A DNA stretch of 64,000 nt from Mermis nigrescens. Taxonomy: Eukaryota > Nematoda > Enoplea > Mermithida > Mermithidae. Within the stretch, counting starts at the first letter, position 1, and every line of letters starts with the position of its first letter. The translations under genes and the position numbers were made by a program. Below are positions 1 to 11,040 of this stretch, piece by piece. The notes under the pieces were generated by a model. It made no database searches. It was not told where the DNA came from and saw only the letters and a list, made by a program, of their open reading frames with translations. The DNA is taken from positions 620,001 to 684,000 of the forward strand of contig JAVLUZ010000412.1 of assembly GCA_036768485.1 (NCBI GenBank). The letters are read 5' to 3'.

Positions 1-2
1 TG

Positions 3-117
3 TTTTTAAAATTAAGCAGTTGCTTTTCAAAAAATATTTATTTTCTCCACTATTATGTTGCTCTCTGGATCAAAAACGAACAGATATGCATCAAAAATAA
101 AAAAGTTGCGCGGAAAA
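3..117 (+). CDS. Possible earlier exon of the basigin-like gene (first half of an Ig domain)
   Basis: The frame is open from base 3 and reads an Ig-like pattern: an L-x-L-S-S-C strand, then a Trp in ALWIKNEQ like the core Trp of an Ig fold, about 15 residues after the Cys. A GT at 118 would leave one base, which fits the two-base lead of the next exon at 428. The donor (GTGTTT) is weak and the window edge hides the start, so the exon is plausible but unproven. Confidence 0.35.
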
Positions 118-427
118 GTGTTTGAAAGCATTGACCGATTGTGGGCTAGTTTAACTTGACCTTTTTTGAGGACATCTTAGCCTGATAAAGGTAAGCATTT
201 TGCCTTTGCTGGCCTCCTTCTTATGATAAACTAAAAGACTAATACGCACGCAGTGTGCAATCAAACCATGCTATAGTCTGAAGCTCTGAAATGCCTCAAA
301 ACCTACTGCTTATTTTCAATTTGCATAACATTTTTTCATAAGTTCGATAGAATTATCTTTTTTCAATCATTTTTAATGATGCTTTACATATTCGGTTTTA
401 TTTACTTTTTATTATACAACTGTTTAG

Positions 428-610
428 ATGACAACTTCGTCGTGGATAATCCTGAATTTCAAAATAGAATAGTTTTTAGTCCTAATGATTACGGTCCCAA
501 CGCTCGGTTGCTTCTGATTGATGTGCAAAAGAATGACAGGGCTGAATTTATAATTTTTGTTGAAAATGATTTTGGCAAAGCTAATTTTACGACCCTTGTT
601 CGCGTAAAAG
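428..610 (+). CDS. Bsg: Basigin-like gene, exon with second half of Ig domain
   Basis: Acceptor TTTAG at 423-427, donor GTGATT at 611. The exon starts with two bases completing a codon and ends with one base of a Gly codon. It encodes 60 whole codons, including the D-x-A-E-F segment and the E-N-D-F-G turn of an I-set-like Ig domain. The upstream ATG at 376 is intronic and not a real start. Confidence 0.85.
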
Positions 611-2259
611 GTGATTATTATTACTCGTATTTACATGTATGTTTTTATTGAATTTCAATTAGATAACGATTTCGAACACAATGTAGGAAACTGTAAAAAA
701 TGTAAGTACCAAAATTTTAATTCAATGCATTGTGATTTTAATTATCTAATGCTAATTGTGTTATCAGCTCAATAAAGGTAATTGTTTTTCATGATAGGGG
801 CAGATGACAGTGAATCCGTATTCACCCATTTAACGAAATAGTCAGCTTCGGAATTTGATTTTTACTATGAAATTACTTATCATTTCAATTTGCTTTACTT
901 AAATATTAAATGGCGATTTTAACGATCCACAGTCCCGCTTGTAGCTTTTATGTGTCATGTGCTCTCACTCGTTAGTTAGTACCATTACGAAATGTTTCAA
1001 ACATTTTGTTCATTTCTCGCTAAGCCGACATATCGCTTGATATTTGAAGTCATTCTGTGTGAAATTCTGCCGTCAATCTAACACTCTTTGTCGGAAATTG
1101 GAAAGTTTGAGTTACTCGTCTACATTTGCATAGAATTATGCTCCTTGTTATACACATTACACTCTTTTAGTTTTTCAGCCAGAAACAAAAGCATATGATT
1201 ATGAAAGTGTGTGATAATTTGGATAGTCTAGGGGAAACTGCATGTTTTGAGCAATAGACGAGAAATTAAAGAACTATTTTGTAGTAATTTAAGGGATGTC
1301 AAATTTGCGACTTGTTTGTTCAGGAATGATAGACGCGTTGTATCCCAGTATTGGCATAATCGTTGAAGTCATTTTGTTGTTTGTAATTATATTTTTATAC
1401 GAAAAACGGAGAGCCTTGAAGGAACAGCGGGCCGACTTCGAGGACGAAAAGTATGTTATTTTATATTATTATTATTCATTTGTTTATTCATTACTCTCGA
1501 AATTGAACGACCTATTTATTTAGCTAGGGAATCACGTGTTCAGGCAAAAATTTTCAAACAAACTTTTTTCTGGGATTTTCGACGCATATCGAAAGTTATG
1601 AGCAATTTTTTTCTTCCGGAAATTTGAAACAAGACAAAAGGCAATGTAAGTATTCGCTTTTAAGACATTTATCTGAAAAAAGTAAATTATTGACTCTCTG
1701 ATTTAAAAATTTGTATTTCTTGTTTAATCTATTTATCGTAATCAACTGACTTGTGCTGCAAAATTATATCATCCATGTTCCACTCGCAGACTGAAGACTT
1801 TGTGCTAACTTATTTAAAGCATCGAATCCTTCAATATTATGAATCCCCACCAAACCGATATTATCGTATTTTTGGGAAGAGTTAAATAACATTCCTATTT
1901 GACGGCGACTGTTTAATAACGCCTTGGAGAAGACTTTTTCGCGGACTTATCACAAAATTTTTTGAGACTAATATAAAACGAGATGATGTAAGATTAGTTT
2001 TGGCTGTAAAATTAGCATAGAATCGAAGCTGTATATATAATTTTAATAAGTTGTACAATGTACCTTGTCCATTAGGACAATTTTTCCAGTCGTATTTTTA
2101 AAAAATATGGATATTTGCATGCTTTTTTTATGATGTAGGTATTTCTAAAATCTTGCTGTGAATTTTATTTGCAGCAAAAACTCATCGATTGTACAAAGTG
2201 CGGTGCCCGTTGATGATCGAAGTGGCAACAGTAGTGAATTAAGAAGGCGGAAAACTTGA
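428..2259 (+). CDS. Bsg: Basigin/neuroplastin-like Ig-superfamily membrane protein, 3' part
   Basis: Three exons join in phase: 428-610, 1324-1450 and 2175-2259. They encode the second half of an Ig domain (LLLIDVQKNDRAEF, then ENDFG and a last strand ending VRVKG), a transmembrane helix starting ALYPSIGIIVEV with a buried Glu, the juxtamembrane YEKRR, and a short polar tail ending RRRKT. The Pro-x-x-Gly-Ile-x-x-Glu helix followed directly by YEKRR is the hallmark of basigin and neuroplastin. Known members are cell-surface glycoproteins that chaperone monocarboxylate transporters and act in adhesion; that role here is inference. The usual C-terminal Ig Cys is missing (Phe-Ile-Ile-Phe where Tyr-x-Cys is expected). 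The signal peptide and other Ig domains lie upstream of the window. Basigin and neuroplastin cannot be told apart from this part. Confidence 0.88.
1324..1450 (+). CDS. Bsg: Basigin-like gene, transmembrane exon
   Basis: Acceptor TTGTTCAG at 1316-1323, donor GTATGT at 1451. Encodes the single transmembrane helix with its conserved Glu, then YEKRR and the start of an acidic/basic cytoplasmic tail (RADFEDE). The two-base lead matches the one base left by the previous exon and restores a Gly codon. The ATG at 1296 lies in the intron. Confidence 0.9.
2175..2259 (+). CDS. Bsg: Basigin-like gene, last exon (cytoplasmic tail)
   Basis: Acceptor TTTGCAG ends at 2174. The exon completes an Asn codon and reads 27 residues of polar tail with an SGNSSEL stretch, ending RRRKT and a TGA at 2257-2259. 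A short Ser/Asn-rich tail of this kind closes basigin and neuroplastin. There is no start codon in it, so it is only visible as an exon. Confidence 0.82.
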
Positions 2260-3222
2260 AAAACTGTGATGTAGTCATCTACCTATATTCACAGATTGGG
2301 GGCAAGGGTTAATTTCTGATGACGGCATTTTTTTGACAATTTTTTGGGCATGAAACTTTCTCCCGCGGAAGGGAAGTCTGGGGAAAAGATAATTATTTGG
2401 GTTCTAATTTTGAGAGAAAATCCTAAAATGATCTACGTGCATCGAATTCAAAAAATTGTTCTACATTCCGTTAATAGTATTTGAACGTAAAGAAAAAAAT
2501 GTAACTTCAAATTCAACAACTTATTTGTTATGTGCCTGAATCTTCATAAAGAATTTTAAAACGATGCATTTCGCGTGTGATAATTTTTATTGAATTCGTA
2601 GCAGGATTAGCATTTTGGATGAAATTCTTAAAAACCTCGTAATTGATCAAAACATTTATTTTGCTGCGTAGGTTAAAAACTGTTTTGTTAGGGGGAAAAC
2701 CCTCAAGACCATGTATAGTTTTAAGCTAATTTTTAGGCGCCTTTGCAAGAAATAAAGTAAGAAAAATTAAGCAGGCAAAAAAACTGAAAAACGTACTTTT
2801 CTACTACAGATAATTTTACTCGCTCACGTTTGGAAAAAATTTTAACAGTGCCGCTTTAAAAACTTCTAGATCTGCCTGGGTATTGTTTTTACATAAATAT
2901 TTATGCACATATATGTATGTACTTGACGGCCCATTTTCGCTTTACGGCTTATTACTGTAGCAGAATATTTAATGACTATTCCTAGCATTGTTGTCTGTGT
3001 TCATAAATTCTCTCAAATCGTTCGCGAACGACGTTCAGTTATTTGAGAGCAAGGTATTCTTTAAGTTGTTTGAAGACTTTAACAAAAGTTAATGGATTCA
3101 TGCAATGCGAAAACCTGAATTCATGAAGTTGCCCAAACCCGTCCTAGCATTCTACTTCGGGAAGGGAAGGCGAAAGCAAATTCCATGCACTACCTAGGCT
3201 AAAAAAATAAACTATACTCACA
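2260..3222. other. Basigin 3' UTR and spacer, no gene seen
   Basis: AT-rich sequence with no open frame of note and no clear repeat ends. The first 500 bases are probably 3' UTR. Confidence 0.5.
2751..2756 (+). promoter_or_regulatory. Candidate poly(A) signal AATAAA for the basigin-like gene
   Basis: A canonical AATAAA lies about 490 bases after the stop codon. In such AT-rich DNA the hexamer is common by chance, so the assignment is tentative. Confidence 0.3.
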
Positions 3223-3756
3223 TAGTCTGTTTCATTCATTCGAGAGCTTTTTCAGCAAATTTTTTTAATGCTACAGTAAGCGTAACAATATAATTTACTG
3301 TTACATAATTCAACAAACAAGCTCAGTGAGGGCGAGCGGCTGGTATTCTTCCATTTTTAATGCACTAGACCGTCAGTATGTAAATTTAGTTCAGGCATTC
3401 AGTGCTTGGCGGACATATGTAGTTGCGGTAAGTGCGCTAAATAAAAAGCTAGCGGAATCGGATCCGGATTACTTCTACGACAAGCAGATGTTTTATCACT
3501 AAGCTGTGCGGGAATTTTTGCGGCGCTCCCAGGCTACAGTAACTCTATTTTGCCTTCTAACTAGGTCATTTATACCCTATTTAGATTACTGTGGCCTGGC
3601 CATATAGGAAGGAAGAGTTTTTCAATAAAATTTTTTACGGCATAATTTATTTTCGCCTTTCAGCAAATCATGTAAGACGCGGATGGAATTTGCGCATTCC
3701 GCTTGTCATAAATTGACCGTTAAACACAAAACACATTTTAAACATCGCTGCGAACT

Positions 3757-3812
3757 TTCGCTTAGCGCAGTGATTGTCATCGAAGCAACATAGGTTCGAT
3801 TCCAGCTGCGAG
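3757..3812 (+). repeat. tRNA-like module, copy 1 (B box only)
   Basis: Contains GGTTCGATTCC, a perfect pol III B box, after a segment matching the second copy at 4561-4629, but the A-box region is eroded. Not a functional tRNA. Confidence 0.4.
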
Positions 3813-3974
3813 ATTTTTATTTAGCGCACTTACTGTAGTATGTCCCAGCACTGTTTAGACGCCTGAATCATTTTTTATAAGCCTATATATGGACGGTTTA
3901 GTGCGTTAAAAATGAAAGACTGACAGCCGCTAGCCCCTACTCAACTTTTCTGTCGAGTTATACTAAATCATCTG

Positions 3975-4141
3975 TAGTCTGTTTCACACAACTTCGGTCA
4001 TAAATTTTAAAACTATCTACGACAATAAACTGACGGATTGCGACTATAGCATTGATCTGATATATAAATATCGTAAACCTTCGGCTCTACTGTCGACGAA
4101 AATTCTTAGAATTTATGCACGAAGTTATGTGAAACAGACTA
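3975..4141. mobile_element. MITE with TAGTCTGTTTCACA ends, nested
   Basis: Inverted ends TAGTCTGTTTCACACAA and TTATGTGAAACAGACTA, about 167 bp apart, TA at both borders. Same family as the copies near 5126, 31329, 61238 and 61700. Confidence 0.7.
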
Positions 4142-4560
4142 TAGTTAGGCATACTGTAGCCTTCAAAAAAAGTTACTGAAATTTGAAAAACCTTTCTTTG
4201 CTATGTAGCCACAGTGAACTCTCGCGACCTTACTATAGCCCCCAAAAACATTTACTGAAAAAGCTTTCGGATAGATGCAACAGAATACAGTCTTTTTTCA
4301 CAAATATAACTTCCGGTATTTCATTAACGATTTGCAGCTCGTTGTAAACCTATAGGAATTGTCTATAAATGTTTTGGAGTGATCACTATTTTAATGGTAT
4401 GTTTCATCAACTCCGAAAGCTTTTTCAGCAAATCTTTTTCCGAGGATACAGTAAACTCTATCTTCCCTACTTACTGTAGGTCATTTAGAGATCACTGTAG
4501 CTAAAAAGCGTTTAAAGCGCTTAAACACAATAGATTAGTATTTTAAACATTGCCGAAAAC

Positions 4561-4629
4561 ATCCGCTTGACGTGGTGGTAGAACGTCTGATTGTCGTCTA
4601 AGCAACACGAGTTCGATTCCCGCTGCAAG
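4561..4629 (+). repeat. tRNA-like module, copy 2 (A and B boxes)
   Basis: GACGTGGTGGTAGAACGTC resembles a tRNA D-arm/A box, and GAGTTCGATTCCCG is a near-perfect B box. A seven-base loop TTGTCGT would give an Asp-type GTC anticodon, but the anticodon stem pairs poorly and there is no matching acceptor stem. Best read as a degenerate tRNA-derived piece carried in the 1.6-kb element. Confidence 0.45.
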
Positions 4630-4848
4630 ATTTTTACTTAGCGCACTTACTGTAGTATGTAAACAGCATTGTTTCGATGCTTGATTGGAGTCTATATGGA
4701 CGGTTCAGCGCATAAAAAACGAAAGAATGGCGGCCGCTCACCCAACTCAACTTCTCTGTCGAGTTACAGTAAATCACTTAGTCAGGAATACTGTAGCCTT
4801 CAGAAAAATTCACTGAAAAAGCTCTCGAATAAACGAAAGAGACTATAA

Positions 4849-5125
4849 CTTTAAGCTGTCAGTTTACACCGACAAGGTTATGGTTATCATCATTTATTAT
4901 TAATATTAAAATGTTATTATCATTATAAAACTATTATTATTTTATTATAACTACGAGTTTATATGAAATAAATTATGTTATTTCGGTTTTTCTGAGAAAA
5001 AAACTATTTAAAAAGTTTAACAAGCTTTACGGAAGCTGTTCTGTGCATAGATAACGGTCATTTGTGTTGCGTTATGCAAAAAATAAGACGCCTTGAATAA
5101 TGATTATAGCGTTTATGCTATGTAT
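4849..5125. other. AT-rich spacer with TTATTA runs
   Basis: Low-complexity ATTATTATT stretches around 4890-4960. No gene seen. Confidence 0.5.
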
Positions 5126-5319
5126 TATAGTCTGTTCCACTCCAAACGAATAGCTTCTTCCATTTTGCTCTCGTAACGGCTGATTGTTCTAAACTCGTCT
5201 TATTCATGTTTAATATGCTTTGTTTAACCTGTGGCGCGTCTAACAAACTGCTGCAAAGTTCCAAACGGTAAAATATGCCACTAAGCGAAATTGTGCTGTT
5301 TGGAATGAAACAGACTATA
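5126..5319. mobile_element. MITE of the TATAGTCTGTT family
   Basis: Ends TATAGTCTGTTCCACTCC and GGAATGAAACAGACTATA in inverted orientation, about 190 bp. Interior differs from the copy at 3975 but matches the one at 61700-61949 (for example the TGCTTTGTTTAA stretch). Confidence 0.7.
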
Positions 5320-5431
5320 AATAGGTAAGACACCTTAGCAATTTAAATTTTATCGTCAGTTACTGTTGGTTCCCGTTTTCAAATCGAACGAGCGTCTTAA
5401 GCCTAGAGAGAGATATAAGTTCGTGTCCCGT

Positions 5432-5603
5432 CAGTGGCGGCGGATCCAGGATTTTCTTAAGGGGGGGGGGCGGAACCCAGACTTGGGCGGAAAATTTAGC
5501 CGTTTTAACCAGAAAATCGCTAAAAATAGCTCAAAAATCGTTAATTTTGCGCACTATTTTGAGCCAATGGGGGCGGCCGCCCCCCCCCCTAAATCCGCCC
5601 CTG
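5432..5603. mobile_element. 172-bp hAT-like MITE, TSD TGTCCCGT
   Basis: Starts CAGTGGCGGCGGATCCAGG, ends TAAATCCGCCCCTG, and is flanked by perfect 8-bp duplications TGTCCCGT at 5424-5431 and 5604-5611. The 8-bp duplication and CAG/CTG tips are typical of hAT elements. No coding capacity. Confidence 0.85.
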
Positions 5604-6720
5604 TGTCCCGTCAACCCGACCCGACCCGAAAGCCCGATCCGCCGGTCGGGTCGAGTCGGCAAAATGCAAAACAACTCGGGTTGCGAGTTGGATAGCACGG
5701 GTTGACATTTTTCCGTCGGGTTGCAAATGTTTTTCTCTGCTTTCGTTACGATCAGTTATTTATAGCCAAAGATTCCACAGCAGCGTGACTCGGCATTGGT
5801 GTAGCTGGTTAACATATGTATTAAAAAAGCCACGTTATAAGTAAGTAAACAGCAAGTAGTATTCGGTGAAAGCTGCCACCTAATTGGTTAGAAATGAGTC
5901 AAGTCGAAAACAAATAAAGCAGTGGTCAGATTGTTTCTGTAGATTCATCTGATTGACCAATAATGATGAGTGCCAGCGTTTTAAATAAGTCTAAGTAATG
6001 GGATACGACTTGCGTCGCTCGCTCCGCTCGTCGCATCCCATTAATCAGGCTTATTTTAAACGCTGGCATCAACATTTTGGTCAGTGCATGATACTAAGCC
6101 TCAGGCACGTAGCTGTGGGGCCTGGGGGGTCCGGACCCCCAAATTCAGAAAAAACCGGAATAATAGGACTTTTTGCACGTTATTTTGTGATATTTTTGGC
6201 TTAGACCCCCGAAAATTGGTGTTGGTCTCCCCAAGATAGGAGGACCAGCTACGTGCCTGCTAAGCCTAAGCCTAATAAATAGGTAAACCAATGCAAAACA
6301 TTACGAATATCTTGCGTTCTTTATCGAAATGAACCAGCGTTAGTCGATTGGTGAAGGTTCTGGGCTTTGAAGCAAGAGGTCCATGCTTCGAATCTGGTTG
6401 GCAGCGACTTTCTTCCGCTTCATTGGATGCTACGAAGTGCATACATACGCATTTACAATATGACTATCTTAATACAATGTGAACCTGCTACACGAATGCC
6501 TCATTTTCATTTCTGCTATTCCAAAAAAGCGGAAAACGTGAATAGATTAGACAAACCTTAAGTTAGGTAAATATAACTGATTTTATGCTGCGGGTTTTTC
6601 GGGTCGGGTCGGACAGACCCCTTACATACGCGGGTTGCGGGTTGAACCCTGCGGGTTGGGGTCCGACTGGTTCCACGGGTCGGGTGCGGGTCGAATAGGT
6701 CGACCCGATTTTCATCTTTA
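5604..6720. repeat. GC-rich (ACCCG)n-bordered repeat
   Basis: Runs of ACCCGACCCG at 5610-5650 and GGGTCGGGTCGG/GCGGGTTG at 6590-6720 stand out from the AT-rich surroundings and are roughly inverted, so they may be the borders of one element. A 158-bp element is inserted inside. Confidence 0.4.
6102..6259. mobile_element. 158-bp hAT-like MITE, TSD CTAAGCCT
   Basis: Inverted ends CAGGCACGTAGCTG and CCAGCTACGTGCCTG, flanked by perfect 8-bp duplications CTAAGCCT at 6094-6101 and 6260-6267. A related right end (CCAGCTACGTGCCTG) occurs near 35580-35594. Confidence 0.85.
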
Positions 6721-6721
6721 C

Positions 6722-7060
6722 TATGCCTCATTCATACTCCACGCGTCGCACCGAACTTGTAAAAATTGCAGCTCGCAGGATCAGATTTGCACGCGAATTC
6801 AATTCATACTTTCGCGCGAATAATTGTTCGCGCGAATCGCAGGATTTTCTGTGACACGATTTTTCAATTCATACTTCCTTCCTGCGAAAATCGCAACGCA
6901 GAATAAATCGCGCAATCCAGAATTTCATCGTGCGATAATTCGCGTTGCAATTCTTACTTCATCGCGTGTTTTTTCGCGAAAAGTGTCAAAGTTACTATTT
7001 TTAGTAATAAATTGACGACGGACGCGAATTTGCAAAATTGGGGATCGACGCGAATTCGCG
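6722..7060. repeat. Degenerate GCGCGAAT/TTCATACTT repeat
   Basis: Recurring CATACTTC motifs separated by GCGAA/TTCGC-rich stretches. The same sequence type appears in opposite orientation at 10440-10712, where the phrase is AAGTATGAATG followed by GCGAT-type words about every 60 bases. Short frames in it are by-products. Confidence 0.5.
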
Positions 7061-7270
7061 TTTTTTATATACACGCAGTTCCGATTAAAATGTCAATTTT
7101 GACGATTTACGGCCATAGTCGGCCATTATGTAAATGGCGTAAACGTCGAATGCATGTTCGAACTGCACACCGATACTTCAAGGAGTGTAGCATACATGGC
7201 TGATTGTGTAGCATGCATGGTTATGGTCACGCTTACATAGATTATAAAGTTTATTAAATGTTATCTTAGT

Positions 7271-7494
7271 CATACATGTAACAGGGGGTTTAGAGAAAGT
7301 CAAAAATTTTAAGTCAGAAAATTTCTGAAAATTTGAAAAAGTCAGAAAGTTTTTGACCCCTTCCCCCGATTTTCGGAAGAACTTGCGATTTTTGGCCGTT
7401 TTTGGTCGAAAAATTGGAGGTCACTTACCCCTTCCCTCTCTTCTAAAAATTGGACGGGAACCCACTCTCTAAATTTCGAGCCGTTACGTGTATG
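7271..7494 (-). mobile_element. Short TIR element with CATACATGTAAC ends (CATGTAAC family)
   Basis: Ends CATACATGTAACAGG and CCGTTACGTGTATG; 8-bp flanks ATCTTAGT/ATCTTTGT (7 of 8). About 220 bp, with the family interior (TTTTTGGCC, GGAGGTCACTTACCCC read on this strand). Other members: 18165, 22570, 34070, 39835, 45223, 52707 and the host around 36644-37916. Confidence 0.75.
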
Positions 7495-7502
7495 ATCTTT
7501 GT

Positions 7503-8208
7503 CATCAGTAAAACCATTTGATACAAGTTAATTTTTGACTATTTTAACACGTCATCATTCGAGCTTATCGTTTTGCACATGCTCTGCGAGCTTGTAAGCA
7601 GAAAGATCTCGCTTGGGACAAAATATCGAACATTGTCGGTCAGTCAAATAAGTTTTTTTTCTTCGAAATAAATTCCTGTTTCATCATGTATTTGCGTTTA
7701 TCAATTTTCGCGTATTTTTCTGGACAATAAACATTTTATTGTCTTGTCAAAATAAAGTAGATTTCAAGAGCTTTATTTTCAGCTTAATCCGAATTTATCT
7801 CAAAAAATTCGAAGTACTATTGGATGTGCTAAATTTTGAAAATTTGCGCAAAATTATTATTTAAAAATGAGTCGGCGAGAAGGGTCAGATAGTTTTGACA
7901 TGCTTAGAATATTCAAGCCCAAAATTTTTAAATTAAAAAATTTAAGAAAAAATAAGAAATTTGACGACAAATTCTGAAATTGTTAAGTGCGCGTATTACT
8001 ATTTCTTAGCTTTTTGTCGAACTTCAAAAATTTTGAATTTTTTTCAATGAAAAATACTCCTTTTATTTCGGAAAAGCGGTCTCTATCATTCAGCCCCCTG
8101 AATACCGTCCATTGTAAAAAGTCTATGTAAGCAGCCTAAAACTGACTTTAATTAACGGTTGTTTTAGCAATTTATAAGCAGTCTTATTAGAACAGAATGT
8201 CTCACACG
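7503..8208. other. AT-rich spacer, no gene seen
   Basis: No frame with coding character and no repeat ends recognised. Confidence 0.45.
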
Positions 8209-8216
8209 CCTATAAG

Positions 8217-10184
8217 CAGTGATCGACCGAGCTCAAAAAATACCGGGCCTGGTCCCGGGCCCGGGCTTTGCTGCCGGGCTTGGTACCGGGCCCGGGCCCG
8301 GGCTTATATACTAACAACATGCCTTGCTTCCAATATAATGTTATGCATAAGATACATATTTAGACCGATTTTACATTTGTTATTTGTCAAACGCAAGGCT
8401 TACTGCTGTATCAAGAAGATTTTTGAATTCTAAGCTCTGTTAATTATTCAATCTTTCTAAAAATAAATTAAGTAGTCAGCAAGGATTTTGGTAGCATTAT
8501 TCAAGCAAGAACAAAGTTTTTAATACAATAGCGCACAATTACATTATTAAAATGCACGTGCAACTAAACACGGTTTGAGAAAGCACAAGGTTTCATGTAG
8601 ATATTTAAAGGAAATTGAGCATCAAATTTATGCATTCAGACATAACAGCGACTATGATATGGTCGGATAGAAGATATGCTGTTTGGATTTTAGAACTCAA
8701 ACTATAGCGTACATAGACGTCAATTGAAATTGTGTAGTGTATAGGATAGGGCACGTATTGAAGCCATAGGCGTAGCCAGGTTAACATTGGGGGCACATGC
8801 CCCCCCGAAATTTTTCAGAAATTTTGTTGATTTTTCGAGTGTAATAATTGTGTCCAGAAAATTGAGTTCAAAAAGGCAAAAACGTCAAAATTTTTCGGCG
8901 CTTCGCGCCGAGTCTTTATTATTATTTATTGTTGCTTTGTTTGTCTTTCTTTACAAGGACAGGACACATAATCCTATTTTAAATGAAAGGAATGGCCAAA
9001 TTTCCTTGTTTTTTGCGCATTTTCTGTTTTCTGAATTATATCTTGTTAATAAGAAGGCCACAAATGGGCTTGAAAACGATAAGAACAAAATTGTCATTGA
9101 TACATCTTTTTTATATCTTATTCGCAGCACCCTTTGCTGCGCTTTTTACTTAGCAGAGGTCGGAAAGCGCATTTCAGCTCAGGAATCTTGTACAATGATG
9201 TAGGACTTCATCAATTTTAAGTGTTTTGGGCTTAATTTAGAACCGAGATTTGGCCGATTTTGCGAAAATTTTAGCGATAGTATTTAACATTAAAGTGCTT
9301 TTTTTACAAAATTCTCTAGGGGGCGATTGAGCGCGCCACCGCAGCCGCCCCCGCCGTAAAATCTGGTTGTACATGTGCAGCGAGATTTTTGGGAGGACGA
9401 AAAGGAAAAACGGTTCGCCGAAATTAATTTGTCTGTTCTGTATGATTTTAGCGGTATAAATTGTGTTTAAAGAGCTAAAACGTCAAAATTTTCCGGCGCA
9501 TGGCACTGCTGGCTATTGTTCTTTCTTTTTGTAAAGCTTCAGCATTGCGTTTAATAGCCTAAATCAGGCAAAATATCACAGAATATTAGTATTCACAGGT
9601 TACAAAATGTTAAGGACAGTTAAAAGATTGCTAAATTCCTTGGTGTTTTGCGCCTCTTATGATTTCCGAATTGTTTGCCAATAGACCGTAAATTCTACAT
9701 GAAAACGGTAAAAATTTCGAAAATTTCCGGCGTTTCGCGCTGATTAACATTTTCGTATTTCTGATTGTCAGAAACCCATAAATTAGCTAGGCTACACTAC
9801 TAAAGGTCGAAAAACTCAATTTTATCATAGGTGCATAACATTACTAACATTCAATGCAAAATTAGTCTTAAAAAATTTTTGTGTATGCCCGCCTCCCCCG
9901 AACCAAAATCCTGGCTACGCCTCTGATTGAAGCATTGTATAGAAGATGAATGCACATATGAAGTTGACAAGTATATGATAATGAGCAGGTGCGCAGAAGT
10001 AAGGCAAATGGATTTAAATAGAATCACAGGCTAGAAAATTCGTAAGAAATACGGACAACAGCTGAAATAGTAAACGTGTAAAATATTAACGATAATTATT
10101 TGAGGCCCGGTGGTTTTCAGCCGGGCCCGGGCCTGCTATGACCGGCCGGGCCCGGTCCGGGCCCGGGTACCCGATCGATCACTG
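8217..10184. mobile_element. 1.97-kb hAT-like composite element, copy 1
   Basis: Begins CAGTGATCGACCG and ends CGATCGATCACTG; both ends carry GGGCCCGGGC-rich subterminal repeats. Flanks CCTATAAG (8209-8216) and CTTATAAG (10185-10192) match at 7 of 8 bases. It carries a complete 1161-bp element of another family at 8765-9925. The second copy at 11383-13346 has the same nested element at the same place, so the pair moved as a unit. No transposase. Confidence 0.82.
8765..9925. mobile_element. 1161-bp hAT-like element, GGCGTAGCCAGG family
   Basis: Ends CATAGGCGTAGCCAGG and CCTGGCTACGCCTCTG, perfect 8-bp duplication ATTGAAGC at 8757-8764 and 9926-9933. Contains an exact CGGCGCTTCGCGCCG hairpin at 8896-8910. 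The 138-codon frame at 8787-9203 is not conserved in other copies and is not regarded as a gene. Other members: 11911, 25857, 36644. Confidence 0.88.
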
Positions 10185-10439
10185 CTTATAAGACCCCCAA
10201 AATAATATACCTCAGAAAATTTTTATCAATTTTCATCCGATTCCCCCAATCAGAATTTGAAAATTCCCACAGATTACTGTAGAACCACAGAACAGTATTT
10301 TTCGTACCTTTTTGGCTATTTTATACTGAACCCAGATTTTTGTATTCTTTAAACTGATTTAGCTCCATTACCTATTCGTATGAAGGGGACAATGCGTTGA
10401 ATTTGTAATGGGGTCAGCCTAGAAAAGGACAAAGAAAAA

Positions 10440-10712
10440 ATGCGCGAAAAAATCTTACGATATTCCATAATATACGCAGAAAAAATTGCACGTTGCATCG
10501 CAGGAAAACCTGATTTGCGAAAATTCGCAGCAAGTATGAATGGAACACGCGATGCGTCGATTTTTGCGGATTATCGCGCGATGTTTTGCAAGAAGTATGA
10601 ATGGATCAAGCGATACGTCAATTCGCACGATTTTCGCAAGTTGCGCTATTTTTAGAAAAAGCCACGCCATATAATCCTGCGACGCGATCCTGCGTGAAGT
10701 ATGAATGAGCCT
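10440..10712. repeat. About 60-bp degenerate tandem repeat with AAGTATGAATG
   Basis: The phrase AAGTATGAATG followed by GCGATnCGTC and TTTTCGCA words recurs about every 60 bases. It is the inverted counterpart of 6722-7060. Confidence 0.5.
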
Positions 10713-10867
10713 TTAGGGTTGCTTAGTGCTCTTGTCGAGAAAATCCGATTTTTACCTCAAACTGCTTGAAAAAATCCCCAACCAATGGTTAAGCATAGGC
10801 GCAACTCCAACGGCCTCAAAAAACCCCCAAAAAGGGGAACCCCCCAACTTGGCAGCCTGCGCCTGTA

Positions 10868-11035
10868 CAAAGTTTTTCCATTTTCCATTTTGTTTTTTCT
10901 GATTTTCCATTCTCCGTTTGCCGGCTTTTACCCATTTTTCCATTTTCCATTTCCGGGTTTAACCCATTTTCCATTTTTCCATTTCCGAATTTCAACCATT
11001 TTCCATTTTCCATTTCCGTTTCCGTATTTTACCTT
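10868..11035. repeat. TTTTCCAT-type low-complexity minisatellite
   Basis: CATTTTCCATTT units repeated with small variations. The 65-92 codon frames on both strands here are by-products of the repeat. Confidence 0.6.
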
Positions 11036-11040
11036 TGCCC

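Larger units (their letters stand above)
3223..4845. mobile_element. 1.6-kb TIR element with TA-flanked AGTCTGTTTC-type ends
   Basis: The left end (GTCTGTTTCATTCATTCGAG and on through a CTTTTTCAG stretch to CTACAGTAA) is mirrored for about 55 bases at the right end, which closes with GAAAGAGAC and TA. No transposase frame is present. The interior has two direct copies of a tRNA-like module and many TTACTGTAG motifs, and a smaller element with related ends is nested at 3975-4141. TA flanks suggest a Tc1/mariner-type mobiliser, by inference. Confidence 0.65.

Noticed and set aside
4561..4629. Functional tRNA-Asp gene
   Set aside because: Poor anticodon stem and no acceptor stem; lies in a repeat.
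8787..9203. 138-codon frame inside the GGCGTAGCCAGG element as a gene
   Set aside because: Other copies of the element (11911, 25857, 36644) break the frame, and the sequence resembles no protein domain.
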